Source: an uncultured Synechococcus sp. (GTDB taxonomy: Bacteria; Cyanobacteriota; Cyanobacteriia; PCC-6307; Cyanobiaceae). Taken from it: 64,000 nucleotides of DNA. Made by a program: the position numbers and the translations under genes. The first letter of the stretch is position 1. Every line of letters starts with the position of its first letter. This document shows, piece after piece, positions 37,819-46,187 of this stretch. The notes beneath the pieces are model-generated. The model was given only the letters and a program-made list of their open reading frames with translations, searched no databases and had not been told where the DNA came from. The stretch spans positions 12,290 through 76,289 of the forward strand of contig CASICK010000010.1 in assembly GCA_949373155.1 (NCBI GenBank), given 5' to 3'.

Positions 37819-38096
37819 TCAGCGATGGGCGAGGTAACGCATGATGAGCAAATAGTCATCGAGATAGCTGATAGTGAGAACGTGCATTGCCCCGCACGGA
37901 TGGTTTTCGACTTTGATAGAAAATCCTTTCGGTGCCTTTAATCGTTGAGCACCCTCAAGATCCTGGGCTGCGGTGATTCACTCCAAAGCGCCAAGCGTTG
38001 ATAGCGATCACTGAGACGGCCTAACAGTGTTCGATGTGGCAAGCAGCCAACGACGCCATCACAGCTCAATAGCCTTCGAGAAGGGCTTGCAATCAT
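37819..38096 (-). pseudogene. Frameshifted small protein
   Basis: Two adjacent minus-strand frames look like one protein of about 92 residues. The first runs MIASPSRRLLSCDGVVG to YQRLALWSES. One missing base later (near 37980) it continues PAAQDLEGAQRLKAPKGFS to MRYLAHR and a TGA at 37819. The joint is inferred from composition and continuity, not a database match. It is divergent from the gene at 38120. No family is recognised. Confidence 0.4.
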
Positions 38097-38119
38097 CTTG
38101 GAGATCTGCAGCGCTGATA

Positions 38120-38401
38120 ATGGGTGAACAGCTCTGCTCAGCGATGTCTGAATTTTTTGAAGCGATCTGGCATGGAGAAGGAATCGGCGATGGTGGCGAT
38201 CTCGATGAAGCCCTTCAGGCTTTCGTGGTTGTGAAGCCTGAAAATAATGATTGGATCGAGGCGTGTGCTGTTGAGGGGGCAAATCCTCGTATCGAGCGTT
38301 TCGCCTCCTTCGATTCCTATCTTGATAATCAGGATGCTCTTGAAGTGATTGCGGTGACTCCTCAGATGATTGTGGTCGCGATTGAGCAGTTGCCCGTTTG
38401 A
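38120..38401 (+). CDS. Hypothetical acidic protein
   Basis: 93 residues from ATG 38120 (MGEQLCSAMSEFFEAIW). An alternative start at 38144 gives 85 residues. It is rich in Asp, Glu and aromatic residues (GDGGDLDEALQAF, DSYLDNQDALEVI). No membrane segment and no family is recognised. It overlaps the next gene by one base (TGATG), so the two are coupled. Confidence 0.65.
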   Translation: MGEQLCSAMSEFFEAIWHGEGIGDGGDLDEALQAFVVVKPENNDWIEACAVEGANPRIERFASFDSYLDNQDALEVIAVTPQMIVVAIEQLPV

Positions 38402-38700
38402 TGGCTGATTCCACGATTGACTTTTCGACCTTCACGCCAGTGAATCACCTCTGGCCCGCTTTTGTGGAACGATTGGGATCTGAGAAAGCACAGCAAGCAG
38501 TACGTCAGGCTCTTGATCTTCAAGGCATGAGTGGGAATGCCGGCAGTCTTCCCGTTCTGTTTGTTGAAACCTGTGGATTGGCTCTCGCTCATACAGATCT
38601 TGTGCGAGAACAGACCGGTCTTAACAGCCACGGATATCGCATGGTTTTATTGCTCAGCCGACGTGAATTAGAAGTGCAGTTATTGCAAGATTCGTTGTGA
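38401..38700 (+). CDS. Hypothetical protein coupled to the preceding gene
   Basis: 99 residues, MADSTIDFSTFTPVNHLWPAF..., with an Ala/Gln-rich helix (GSEKAQQAVRQAL) and VETCGLALAHTDLVREQTG. The ATG shares its A with the stop of the 38120 gene. No family is recognised. It is convergent with umuC, with 77 bases between. Confidence 0.65.
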   Translation: MADSTIDFSTFTPVNHLWPAFVERLGSEKAQQAVRQALDLQGMSGNAGSLPVLFVETCGLALAHTDLVREQTGLNSHGYRMVLLLSRRELEVQLLQDSL

Positions 38701-38777
38701 ATTCAATTTTGCAAATGAGCACCGGTTTTAGTGAATGGTCTTGGATATTTTTGGGAAGGATGAGGCTTACTTTTTGT

Positions 38778-40052
38778 TTAGGCCCGCACGACCGGCACGT
38801 CGCTCAGGCGAGTTGTGGCGGCCCGACCCAGCCGTTCGCGTCGCATGGCCCAGCTCGGATCCAGACCGCAGGCAGCCCATTGCACCGTGCCTCGCCCATA
38901 GCGGTGATTGAGGCGATCGACCGTTGCCATCAAGCTCTCCCGTTTCCGTTGCTCTTCCTCTGTGCAGGGCACCCATAGATGCTGTTGAAGTTGATCGATT
39001 CCCTGCAGGTGTTGCATCAGAACACCTGCCTTCGCCAGCGGACGGTGCGGTTGGAAAATTCGTTCTACGAGCGGTAATGCAGCTTCCAACAACACACGCG
39101 TGTCGTTGCTGGGTAGATCAAGGCTGGTGCTGGCAGCTCGGCTGTAAAAGCCTGGAATGAACGGGCTGGTGCGCGTATAAATGGTGAGAGCTGCTGTGCG
39201 TTGATGCTGTTTTCGCAGCTTCTCAGCTGCTCGCACCACATAGGTCGCTATCGCTTCGCGGAGCTCTTCCAGGCTGGTGATTGGATGACTGAAACTGCGG
39301 CTTACGCAGGTTTCCTGCTTCGCAGAGGGTTGGAGATCAAGCGGTAGGCAGGCATGGCCTTGTAGTTCTCTTTGGAGTCGCACTCCCACCACACCGGCCT
39401 TTGCGCGCAGGCATCCGCTGGGCATATCACGCAGCTCCCGTGCGTTCACCACTCCCCGCATTCGGCACCAGACCGCGAGTTTGCGGCCGATGCCCCAGAC
39501 GTCTTCAATCGAAATTGTTTCCAGCCAGCGATCGGGATCGCGACACAATCCAAGATCAAAGAGTCCGGCGTTGGCCGGCACCACTTTCGCTAGGCGGTTG
39601 GCGAGCTTGGCCTGTCCTTTGCTGGCTCCGAGACCAATGGCAATGGGTAATCCGAGGTTGCGTCGAGCCAACGTTCGCAACTGCTGTGCCCATGGACGCA
39701 GATTTCCGTCTGATGGGCGGCTGAGCCGGGCAAAAGCCTCATCTATGGAGTAGATCTCCAGATCCTCAACCTGGCTTTCCAACAAACTCATCAGCCGTTG
39801 ACTCATGTCGGCGTAGAGCGCGTAATTCGAGCTGCGAATCACAACATTGTTCTGTTCTAGATCTCGCTTCGCTTTGAAATAAGGGGTGCCCATAGCGATG
39901 CCAAGAGCCCGTGCCTCAGCGCTACGGGCCACGATGCAGCCATCATTATTTGAGAGCACCACCACTGGCCTGCCGATCAGGGCCGGATCCAAGCTCTGCT
40001 CGCACGAGGCATAAAAATTGTTGGCATCAATGAGAGCCGTGACCTGGTTCAT
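38778..40052 (-). CDS. umuC: DNA polymerase V catalytic subunit UmuC
   Basis: Y-family lesion-bypass polymerase, 424 residues. It starts at MNQVTALIDANNFYASCEQS (first catalytic Asp), with the SIDE motif in YSIDEAFARL near residue 103, the helix-hairpin-helix WGIGRK near 190, and a little-finger domain with SFSHPI. The longer frame to 40115 lies within umuD. It starts 16 bases after the umuD stop, as a classical umuDC pair under SOS control. Confidence 0.94.
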   Translation of the reverse strand: MNQVTALIDANNFYASCEQSLDPALIGRPVVVLSNNDGCIVARSAEARALGIAMGTPYFKAKRDLEQNNVVIRSSNYALYADMSQRLMSLLESQVEDLEIYSIDEAFARLSRPSDGNLRPWAQQLRTLARRNLGLPIAIGLGASKGQAKLANRLAKVVPANAGLFDLGLCRDPDRWLETISIEDVWGIGRKLAVWCRMRGVVNARELRDMPSGCLRAKAGVVGVRLQRELQGHACLPLDLQPSAKQETCVSRSFSHPITSLEELREAIATYVVRAAEKLRKQHQRTAALTIYTRTSPFIPGFYSRAASTSLDLPSNDTRVLLEAALPLVERIFQPHRPLAKAGVLMQHLQGIDQLQQHLWVPCTEEEQRKRESLMATVDRLNHRYGRGTVQWAACGLDPSWAMRRERLGRAATTRLSDVPVVRA

Positions 40053-40068
40053 CGCGATGACGTGAGCG

Positions 40069-40524
40069 CTAAAGCGGATGAATGGCGTGAATCGCGACGC
40101 CCCAGATTTGTACATCTCCGCAACGATGGAGATCTAAATGGGGATAGTCGGGGTTGGCCGCTTCCAGGCGTAGATGGCCGCGATAGCGAGCGAGGCGTTT
40201 GAGAGTGAAGGCTCCATCCAGGACGGCCACCACCACTCGGCCAGGACGAGGGTCGAGGCTGCGATCAACCACCAAGAGATCGCCATGGTGAATGCCCGCG
40301 CCAGTCATGGAGTCGCCGCTCACACGCAGAAAAAAGGTGCTGCTTGGATGGCGAATCAGTTGTTCATTGAGGTCGATCCCCACCTCGATGTAGTCGTCAG
40401 CAGGGGAAGGAAACCCTGCGGCAACTTGGTCACTCGCCAGAGGAAGGCTGAGCCCTTGACGCTGGAGCCGTAGAGGCTGGGGTGGCTGAAGCGAGATCCG
40501 ATCCACTCTCACGAAAGCGCACAT
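40069..40524 (-). CDS. umuD: UmuD-like S24 protease subunit of DNA polymerase V
   Basis: LexA/UmuD-family self-cleaving protein, 151 residues. The cleavage site is AAGFPSPADDY (Ala36-Gly37), the nucleophile Ser72 is in SGDSM, and the general base Lys109 is in FTLKRL. The Ser-Lys spacing of 37 equals that of E. coli UmuD. The LexA box lies 16 bases upstream of the start, fitting SOS induction. Upon RecA activation it cleaves itself and activates UmuC. Confidence 0.93.
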   Translation of the reverse strand: MCAFVRVDRISLQPPQPLRLQRQGLSLPLASDQVAAGFPSPADDYIEVGIDLNEQLIRHPSSTFFLRVSGDSMTGAGIHHGDLLVVDRSLDPRPGRVVVAVLDGAFTLKRLARYRGHLRLEAANPDYPHLDLHRCGDVQIWGVAIHAIHPL

Positions 40525-40539
40525 TCACACTCAGCTAAT

Positions 40540-40553
40540 AGTACAAGTGTTCT
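40540..40553 (-). promoter_or_regulatory. LexA (SOS) operator upstream of umuDC
   Basis: AGTACAAGTGTTCT fits the cyanobacterial LexA box RGTAC-N3-DGTWCB at every position. It lies 16 bases before the umuD start, so it probably covers the promoter. It also overlaps the last codon of the neighbouring remnant. Confidence 0.85.
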
Positions 40554-40785
40554 AATCGTTTTCCTGCTGCTTTCCGGTGTGCACGGCATGCGCTTGGGCT
40601 TGGCCTAGCTGCTTGTTCGCCCAATGCGCTGTCAGGACCGCGAGTAGGTCGTCTCTGATCCATGCGCGCAGCAATCTTTGACTGATCCCTGGATAGCCAT
40701 GCTTTGAATCCAAGCCAAACCTGTAGGCACCAACTTCAACGACAGGGACTTCTACTCTTTGCGCAGCTTGAAGGAGGAGATACTC
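40552..40785 (-). pseudogene. 5'-truncated gene remnant ending in the LexA box
   Basis: A continuous minus-strand frame of 77 codons (EYLLLQAAQ, VEVGAYRFGLDSKHGYPGI, RAWIRDDLLAVLTAH, ends GKQQEND) has strong protein character but no start codon. A TGA precedes it by two codons and is embedded in a CTCGCTG/CAGCGAG palindrome. Initiation from an internal TTG (about 53 residues) is possible. Its stop overlaps the LexA operator of umuD. The family is not recognised. Confidence 0.45.
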
Positions 40786-40804
40786 GCTGTTTCAGCGAGG
40801 ACTT

Positions 40805-41560
40805 TTAGAGCACAATCTTACGGTTGGTTGGCTTGCATTCAAGCTTCTGCTTTTCTTCTGACTGCCAGACCTCAAGAACATCAGGGAAGTGTTCTTCAAT
40901 GCATAAATCACAAATTCCATGACTGAAGTTAAGATTAGTACGCTTAGATAGATATCGATCTAGATGCAACCAATGCCCGTCAGTGTCTTTTGCTTTTCTG
41001 CAGTAAGAACAGGTTGAAATAATATTTGCATCATCTACAATCGAACAATAAGATTCAATCAGCTTGATTGATTTTTTTCTTAGTTCTAGGAAGGCAACTG
41101 CTTGCCTGGATAAGGATTCCATGACGCTAAGTTGTACGTCTGTAAGTCCATGCGGCTCTCGATCAATAACGCAGAGCGTTCCAATTCTGTGATTTTCATC
41201 ATTCTGCAAAGGAAAACCCGCATAGAGTCTGATCTTCGGTTCTCCTTTAACCAAGGGATTATCAAAGAATCGTTCGTCTTTTAATGCATCTTCAACGATT
41301 AAAGGCTCAGAGGAGTGAATCGCATGGGCACAGAATGACCAATCTCGCACAGTTTCTTGAGCTTCAATGCCAACCTTGGCCTTAAACCATTGCCGATTTG
41401 AATCAACTAGGCTTAAGAGAGCAATTGGCGTGCCACAAGTAAGGGAAGCTATTTTCGTTATATCATCATAATTCTCTTCAGGCTTTGTGCCAAGAATTCT
41501 ATATTCGCTAAGTGCTTTTAGCCTTTCCGATTCATTTATGGGAATATCTGGCTTTTTCAA
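40805..41560 (-). CDS. GAF-domain sensor protein with C-terminal Cys cluster
   Basis: 251 residues. A GAF domain spans about 25-165, with FKAKVGIEAQETVRDWSFCAHAI and RIGTLCVIDREPHGL, the pattern of free-standing GAF sensors. The C-terminal region has CSYCRKAKD and GICDLCIEEHF, four cysteines in two pairs that could bind metal or be redox active. There is no kinase or cyclase domain. Its ligand is unknown. It lies upstream of the remnant and umuD on the same strand. Confidence 0.85.
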   Translation of the reverse strand: MKKPDIPINESERLKALSEYRILGTKPEENYDDITKIASLTCGTPIALLSLVDSNRQWFKAKVGIEAQETVRDWSFCAHAIHSSEPLIVEDALKDERFFDNPLVKGEPKIRLYAGFPLQNDENHRIGTLCVIDREPHGLTDVQLSVMESLSRQAVAFLELRKKSIKLIESYCSIVDDANIISTCSYCRKAKDTDGHWLHLDRYLSKRTNLNFSHGICDLCIEEHFPDVLEVWQSEEKQKLECKPTNRKIVL

Positions 41561-41766
41561 GTGAAATACTTGTGCTTTTTAAAAGTTTGAACGTAAATAG
41601 CTGGATGTGCAAAAAGGAGAATAAAAGTTAATTTGAAATTGTTTAAGTTTCTGGCCGCTTCGGCTTTTTGGTGGTGGGTGGCATTAAGACAGCTGCTCTA
41701 GGAGCGATTCTTTGAATCGTCGATCTTTCGATAGGTGCGCCTGTCAGCTATTGCGCTCTCTTCAAG

Positions 41767-42264
41767 GTGCTGCCTAATGGTCTTTGCGGAAGCATCGTCG
41801 AAGCTTGGATCCCGCATCGATCAAAATGGCTGCCTCTGCAGCTGCTGTTGATGGCCGACTCTCCCTATCTCCTGGCAATTGCCCTGTTTACACAGAATGG
41901 GAAACGAGCTATGCCCCTCGGAGGACGCTCCCTGCCGAAGGATGCAACGCAAGATGAGGCGGGTGTTCCTGCGCCGATAGCCCATGAGCTGGCTTTGGAA
42001 CTCCTGCTTCGCGTCTGGCAACGCAGCGATCAGGGGCCTTTGCAACGCGAAGCGGGGCCAGGAAGTTTGCTGATGGTTGAATTAGGCATGGAGCATCTGC
42101 CGGAAGAATTACCGCGTCTCAAAGCGGCCTGGCTAACCACGGGAGATAACCCAGCCTTTCTACGTGAGCTGTTGGCAATCAGCTCACGCTGTTGGAGTGT
42201 GAGCGTGGAAAAATTTGAGCCAATTACGTTTACCGCACTTGAGGGGTCACAGACGGAAGGTTGA
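41767..42264 (+). CDS. Hypothetical protein
   Basis: 165 residues from GTG 41767, or 137 from ATG 41851 (MADSPYLLAIALF). No family is recognised. It is alpha/beta-looking with hydrophobic strands (LLLRVW, SLLMVELGM) and no membrane segment. It is convergent with the SGNH hydrolase, 20 bases apart. Confidence 0.65.
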   Translation: MLPNGLCGSIVEAWIPHRSKWLPLQLLLMADSPYLLAIALFTQNGKRAMPLGGRSLPKDATQDEAGVPAPIAHELALELLLRVWQRSDQGPLQREAGPGSLLMVELGMEHLPEELPRLKAAWLTTGDNPAFLRELLAISSRCWSVSVEKFEPITFTALEGSQTEG

Positions 42265-42284
42265 ACGGGCCGCAGAAAATGGTC

Positions 42285-42968
42285 TCAGGATGGAATCGCT
42301 GTAATTAGATCTGCTAATCCAGCAGCAATGGAGTCCTGCTGATCGCTGCCGAAGTGAACACCGTCGAGGGAAGAGGCTTCAGCAACTGCTTGTGTATCAA
42401 AAAAGAATACCGACTCTTGTTCAGCAAGGTTGCAATAAAGGGAGGGAAGCAACCGGGATTTTTCGGTGGCGTCTTTGAATCCCCAAGCAAGAGATTGTGG
42501 TGTGGTTTGAATTACTCCAGGAGTGACTAAAATAATAGTGGGGGGTTGATTGGAATGGCGTGGCCCACATTGGTAGGACATGCGCACATCGTGGATCAGA
42601 ATTTTTGCTCCAGATGTAATTTCTTCCGGAGAAAGATGTAGGTGGCTTTTACAGTCGTTACATCCAAGCGCAAGAATAACAACATTTAGGGGTTTACAGC
42701 TATGCAGAATCATGGGCAAGTCTTTCCTGCCATTGCAGCTGTAGTCGCCGCCATAATTAACGGCTCCAAGAGGATCATCCATCACCCAAGTTCTGGAATT
42801 CAAGCCTTGTTCAAAGACAACCCAGGGCTGAGGATTGGGATTCCGCTGATTCAGAATCTGTTGGAGGCGATTGGGCCAGCGTGTTTTAAATGGCAAGCGC
42901 CCGCTTCCATCAGGTGCCATTCCCCAGGTATTGGAGTCTCCAAAACACAAAATACTTTTTGGCTCCAT
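42285..42968 (-). CDS. SGNH/GDSL hydrolase, arylesterase-like
   Basis: 227 residues. Block I CFGDSNTWGM (Ser11) and the block III G-x-N-D LGCNDCKSH (about 107) are present, and DGVHFGSDQQ near the C-terminus is the Asp/His block. This version belongs to the arylesterase-like SGNH group (GDSN followed by WG) and is unrelated to the protein at 2303 beyond fold. There is no signal peptide. The substrate is unknown. Confidence 0.82.
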   Translation of the reverse strand: MEPKSILCFGDSNTWGMAPDGSGRLPFKTRWPNRLQQILNQRNPNPQPWVVFEQGLNSRTWVMDDPLGAVNYGGDYSCNGRKDLPMILHSCKPLNVVILALGCNDCKSHLHLSPEEITSGAKILIHDVRMSYQCGPRHSNQPPTIILVTPGVIQTTPQSLAWGFKDATEKSRLLPSLYCNLAEQESVFFFDTQAVAEASSLDGVHFGSDQQDSIAAGLADLITAIPS

Positions 42969-43010
42969 GATGGTTTGGTTCAGTAGTAGGCCAACAATGG
43001 TGTCTCTTCC

Positions 43011-43445
43011 TTAGGCACGGTGGTAAGGACTTCCTTGCTGTATGGCTTGGGCTCTGAACAATTGTTCGATCAAGAGAAGTCTTGCAAGCTCATGGGGGAA
43101 TGTCATCGGTGAGAGGCTGAGTTTCCAATGGGCCAGGGCCTTCAGCTCAGCTGTTAATCCATCAGCACCACCAATCACGAAGGCCAGTCGTTGCGATCCA
43201 AGGCTGCCGAGCCGCTCAGAAAAGCTGATCGACGTCAGGGTTTCACCCTGTTCCATCAACATCACTGGCCATTCATCGCTTCGCAGCGTTTGACGAATCA
43301 ATTCAGCTTCTTTCTCAGGATTTCCATCCCGCAACTCAACGATCGTGAGTCCAGGAAGGCGCTTGCGATAGAGCTCGATTCCTTCCTGAACCCAGGTCTT
43401 TCGAACTTTCCCGATGGCGATAATGCGGCAGCGAGATGGATTCAT
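43011..43445 (-). CDS. rlmH: 23S rRNA pseudouridine-1915 N3-methyltransferase
   Basis: SPOUT methyltransferase, 144 residues, that modifies pseudouridine 1915 on helix 69. It has the family motifs [22 protein letters not shown] near 90 and [22 protein letters not shown] at the C-terminus. It is 33 bases downstream of the gene at 43479 on the same strand. Confidence 0.94.
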   Translation of the reverse strand: MNPSRCRIIAIGKVRKTWVQEGIELYRKRLPGLTIVELRDGNPEKEAELIRQTLRSDEWPVMLMEQGETLTSISFSERLGSLGSQRLAFVIGGADGLTAELKALAHWKLSLSPMTFPHELARLLLIEQLFRAQAIQQGSPYHRA

Positions 43446-43478
43446 CCTTGGAGATCCAAACGCATGCAGGAGTCGGAC

Positions 43479-43904
43479 TCAGTCTTCGTCATCTTCTAAA
43501 AGAAGCTGGCCAAACGCCACGTAAAGCGATTCTTCTTCGCTGCCAGCCGCCACATTCGGGCGAGTGGGACGGGTGGTTTTTCCTTGGCCGCCGCGCAGCG
43601 ATTGTCTGGAGAGAGTCTGCGATGACGGCAGCATCTGCGCGTTTGCCTTCATTTTGTTCTGAGTCGCAATGTGGCGCTCAGCATCCTTGAGCCGTGCCAT
43701 CAAATGCTCGGGAACAGTGCCATCACTGCTCGCTTTCATCAGCTCTTGAAACAAGCGTTCTGGATTGTCTTCGGTTTCAATGCGATGGCGCTTTTCGGTC
43801 GCCTTCAAGGGGCGATTAGTGGATTGTTGGGGAGGCGCGATCGGCTCAGGCAAGGAGCGGCCCAACTCCTTGAGGCGCTCCAAACTGCGGGGATCAAAGC
43901 TCAT
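43479..43904 (-). CDS. Hypothetical conserved-looking protein
   Basis: 141 residues, starting MSFDPRSLERLKELGRSLP. The start is fixed by a TCATGA overlap with the stop of the upstream pentapeptide gene. The N-terminal half is helical (NPERLFQELMKASSDG, PEHLMARLKDAERH), a basic Gln/Ser-rich linker follows, and the tail is acidic (EEESLYVAFGQLLLEDDED). No family is recognised, and no membrane segment is seen. Confidence 0.75.
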   Translation of the reverse strand: MSFDPRSLERLKELGRSLPEPIAPPQQSTNRPLKATEKRHRIETEDNPERLFQELMKASSDGTVPEHLMARLKDAERHIATQNKMKANAQMLPSSQTLSRQSLRGGQGKTTRPTRPNVAAGSEEESLYVAFGQLLLEDDED

Positions 43905-44380
43905 GAGCAGCCCAGGGTTTCGCGAGTGTCTCGACCGGTTACGGGGTTCACCCCTTCGGCGTTGGCGCACAGCACCTTGAGTGCATCCGCTCGCAGAGGC
44001 ACATTGGTGAAATCAGCGCCTTCAACTGACACGTTGATGAAGCGAGTGTTGAAAGCGAACGCATCCTCCAGCACTGCATTGGTGAGGTTGGTGCCATCAA
44101 AGACCGCTGAATCAAGCGTGGCATCACGGAGATTGGTGTCGCTCAGATTGGCGTCTTGAAGTTTGGCCCCATAAAGGCTGGCACCCTGCAGATCACTCCC
44201 CGAGAGATCAGCTTCTCGAAGGTTGGTGAGGTTAAAGGTCACACCTTGCATTTCCCGATTTGAAAAATCGGCTCCGATCAACACCTGCTTGGCATAATCC
44301 ATCGCTGCAAATGCCGGTTGCATCGGCAAAGCCAACGTGACCCAAAGAACCATCAGCGCAGCCAATAAGCGCAATCGCAT
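43901..44380 (-). CDS. Secreted pentapeptide-repeat protein, probably lumenal
   Basis: 159 residues. The signal peptide ends in QPAFA (about residue 25). Then come pentapeptide A(D/N)LxX repeats forming a right-handed beta helix: ADLSGSDLQGASLYGAKLQDANL and following (about 50-110). The C-terminal domain has two cysteines (LKVLCANAEGVN, TLGCS). Similar small thylakoid-lumen pentapeptide proteins exist in chloroplasts and cyanobacteria. Its stop overlaps the next gene (ATGA). Confidence 0.85.
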   Translation of the reverse strand: MRLRLLAALMVLWVTLALPMQPAFAAMDYAKQVLIGADFSNREMQGVTFNLTNLREADLSGSDLQGASLYGAKLQDANLSDTNLRDATLDSAVFDGTNLTNAVLEDAFAFNTRFINVSVEGADFTNVPLRADALKVLCANAEGVNPVTGRDTRETLGCS

Positions 44381-44415
44381 CGGGAGTGAGATATCTGTTG
44401 TTCAGCCTAGGACTT

Positions 44416-45021
44416 TTAGATCCGTTTGTTCTTTTCGCATTGAATCGCCTGTTCCAAGCTGTTCAGGCGATCTTCTCTTGAGCCCCAAAGCTCAATGAAG
44501 GCCGGGGGGTTGTTGATTGGCATGACAGAGAACCGTTGCTCCCTATAAATTTGTTTAAAGATGGCATCAACTTCATCGCGATAGGAAAGATCAATCGGGC
44601 GAATTCCATCGTTTTCCATTGCTACTGGCCATTCGCTTGTTATAGGTAAAAAGATCAGCAGATCAAGGTTTTGAAGAGAGTCGCGAACTCTTGCAGCTAA
44701 CGACTCAACAAATTGATCATCAATGTCGGTGGTTTTGTGATTGGCTGTGTATTGAGAATAGGCGATATAATCAACTGGGCAGCGGTCAAAAATAATGCAA
44801 TCACTTCGTTGCTAGTAGTGCATCAATTTGCTGATGTTGTAGTATATCTGGATCCCGTTATGTGGTCTTGTGCTTTCTTGGCGAAAGCGAATGTCGTAAC
44901 CCTCATCATGCAACATTCGAAAAGGTTCTTCTTCGCGAATGTAGTGATGATGGCGCTTAATCCAGTCGTGTACGAATGTGCTTTTCCCCTGTGAATGTGT
45001 GCCACTAATAGCAATGCGCAT
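44416..45021 (-). pseudogene. P-loop NTPase/kinase (AAA_28-like) interrupted by an amber codon
   Basis: 201-residue reading frame broken by one in-frame TAG at 44814-44812 and otherwise intact. The first part starts MRIAISGTHSQGKSTF (Walker A GTHSQGKST). After the stop the same frame continues QRSDCIIFDRCPVDY (a Walker B-like strand) to SEWPVAMENDG and the end. The layout matches AAA_28/NadR-type ATP-binding proteins. The function is unknown. Restoring the codon would give a full-length protein, so the break is recent or a sequencing change. Confidence 0.85.
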
Positions 45022-45117
45022 ACGAAGATTTAGTTTTGATGAGTTATAGCCCCCAAGCGCCGTCCTTTAATTGTGCTGAGCGGGGGAATGGTTGAGAGCA
45101 CGTTGTAATGCCATACC

Positions 45118-45510
45118 TTGTTGCCTCACTCTCAAGTGCAAGGAGCTCAAGCAGAGCACTATGTGAAAGAAATTTTGTTGCGTCATGGATGGCGCTTGCT
45201 GGAGCAGAACTGGAGCTGTCGGTATGGAGAAATTGATCTGCTTTTGTCGAAACAGTCTTTCCTGAACAATCGAATTTTGGTTGTTGAGGTGAAGGCGCGT
45301 CGCCGTTCAGGGTTGGATGGCTGGGGTCTCGCTGCATTTCATCAAGCCAAACGGAGGCGTCTGGCCCGCAGTGTGTCCTGCTGGCAATCCGCCAACCCCT
45401 GGAGTGAGAACTGCTATTTCGAAGTTGTGCTGGCTCTCGTCGCACTTCCAGTGCACAGGCATTGCGTGCGTTGGATCCGCATCGACGGGCTCGATCACAT
45501 GAGTGGGTGA
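45118..45510 (+). CDS. YraN-family (UPF0102) nuclease-like protein
   Basis: 130 residues. The PD-(D/E)xK-type core has YGEIDLLL (Asp about 41) and VVEVKARRRSG (Glu about 57, Lys 59), fitting UPF0102. Members are small endonuclease-like proteins of unsettled role. It starts at TTG (MLPHSQVQGAQ). It is convergent with the kinase gene, end to end with no gap. Confidence 0.85.
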   Translation: MLPHSQVQGAQAEHYVKEILLRHGWRLLEQNWSCRYGEIDLLLSKQSFLNNRILVVEVKARRRSGLDGWGLAAFHQAKRRRLARSVSCWQSANPWSENCYFEVVLALVALPVHRHCVRWIRIDGLDHMSG

Positions 45511-46125
45511 TCACCTTGCTGATGATTCAGTCATCAGGGCCTGGATGAGCGCAATCGCAGCCACTTGTCCCTGGCGTGGGTTGGTGATGACAAGCCCCGA
45601 GACCGATCGCAGTGGGCGGATAAAACTCCATTCACCAGGAATCATGTGCATCAGCATGTGTTGGATGATCTGAATTGGATGACGACCGCGCTCTTGTTGA
45701 TCTCGTTGTAGCCGTCGAATCATGCGCAGCAGCAAGGGTGCTTCGAGATAAAACATTGCTGTGATCGAGCCATCGTCGAGCAGCTCTTGCGGTCCATAGG
45801 CGCCTTCGAGCAAGACAAGCTGGTAGCTCTGGTTCAGCGGTTTGCGCGCTACATCACGCGTGCCCATGTCGTAGGTGCGCAAGCTACTTGCAGCGTGATG
45901 CTTGACCTCATCCAGCTCAGCGCGCAACGCGGCGATGTCGATAGCTGCCGCTGTGTCGAATCCAAAGCGTGGGTGAGGGCGCCAGTGGTGCTTGTAGTAG
46001 TCATCGCAGCAGATCACGAGCACTTCAAGCCCAATAGCGCCCAGTGCTTGTGCCAGGGCCAGCGTGAAGCTGGTTTTCCCAACCGCGGAAGGGCCAGTGA
46101 TGCAAACCACAGGAACCTTTGCCAT
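45511..46125 (-). CDS. Uridine kinase/phosphoribulokinase-like P-loop kinase
   Basis: 204 residues from 46125 (MAKVPVVCITGPSAVGKTSF). Walker A GPSAVGKT is followed by the substrate region CCDDYYKHHWRPHP (about 48-61) typical of the uridine kinase/PRK family, and LVLLEGAYGPQELL is the Walker B-like strand. It phosphorylates a nucleoside or sugar, but the substrate is not identified. It is divergent from rsmA, 62 bases apart. Confidence 0.82.
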   Translation of the reverse strand: MAKVPVVCITGPSAVGKTSFTLALAQALGAIGLEVLVICCDDYYKHHWRPHPRFGFDTAAAIDIAALRAELDEVKHHAASSLRTYDMGTRDVARKPLNQSYQLVLLEGAYGPQELLDDGSITAMFYLEAPLLLRMIRRLQRDQQERGRHPIQIIQHMLMHMIPGEWSFIRPLRSVSGLVITNPRQGQVAAIALIQALMTESSAR

Positions 46126-46187
46126 CACGCCGTCGCCCCAGTCGATCAATCCTGCATAGGGCACAGTGAATCAACGCTGTGAATGTC

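Noticed and set aside
37938..38435. 165-codon minus-strand frame
   Set aside because: Most of it is antisense to the plus-strand gene at 38120; only its end (from 38096) looks protein-like and is reported as a frameshifted gene.
38697..38978. 93-codon plus-strand frame
   Set aside because: Antisense to umuC with no protein-like features.
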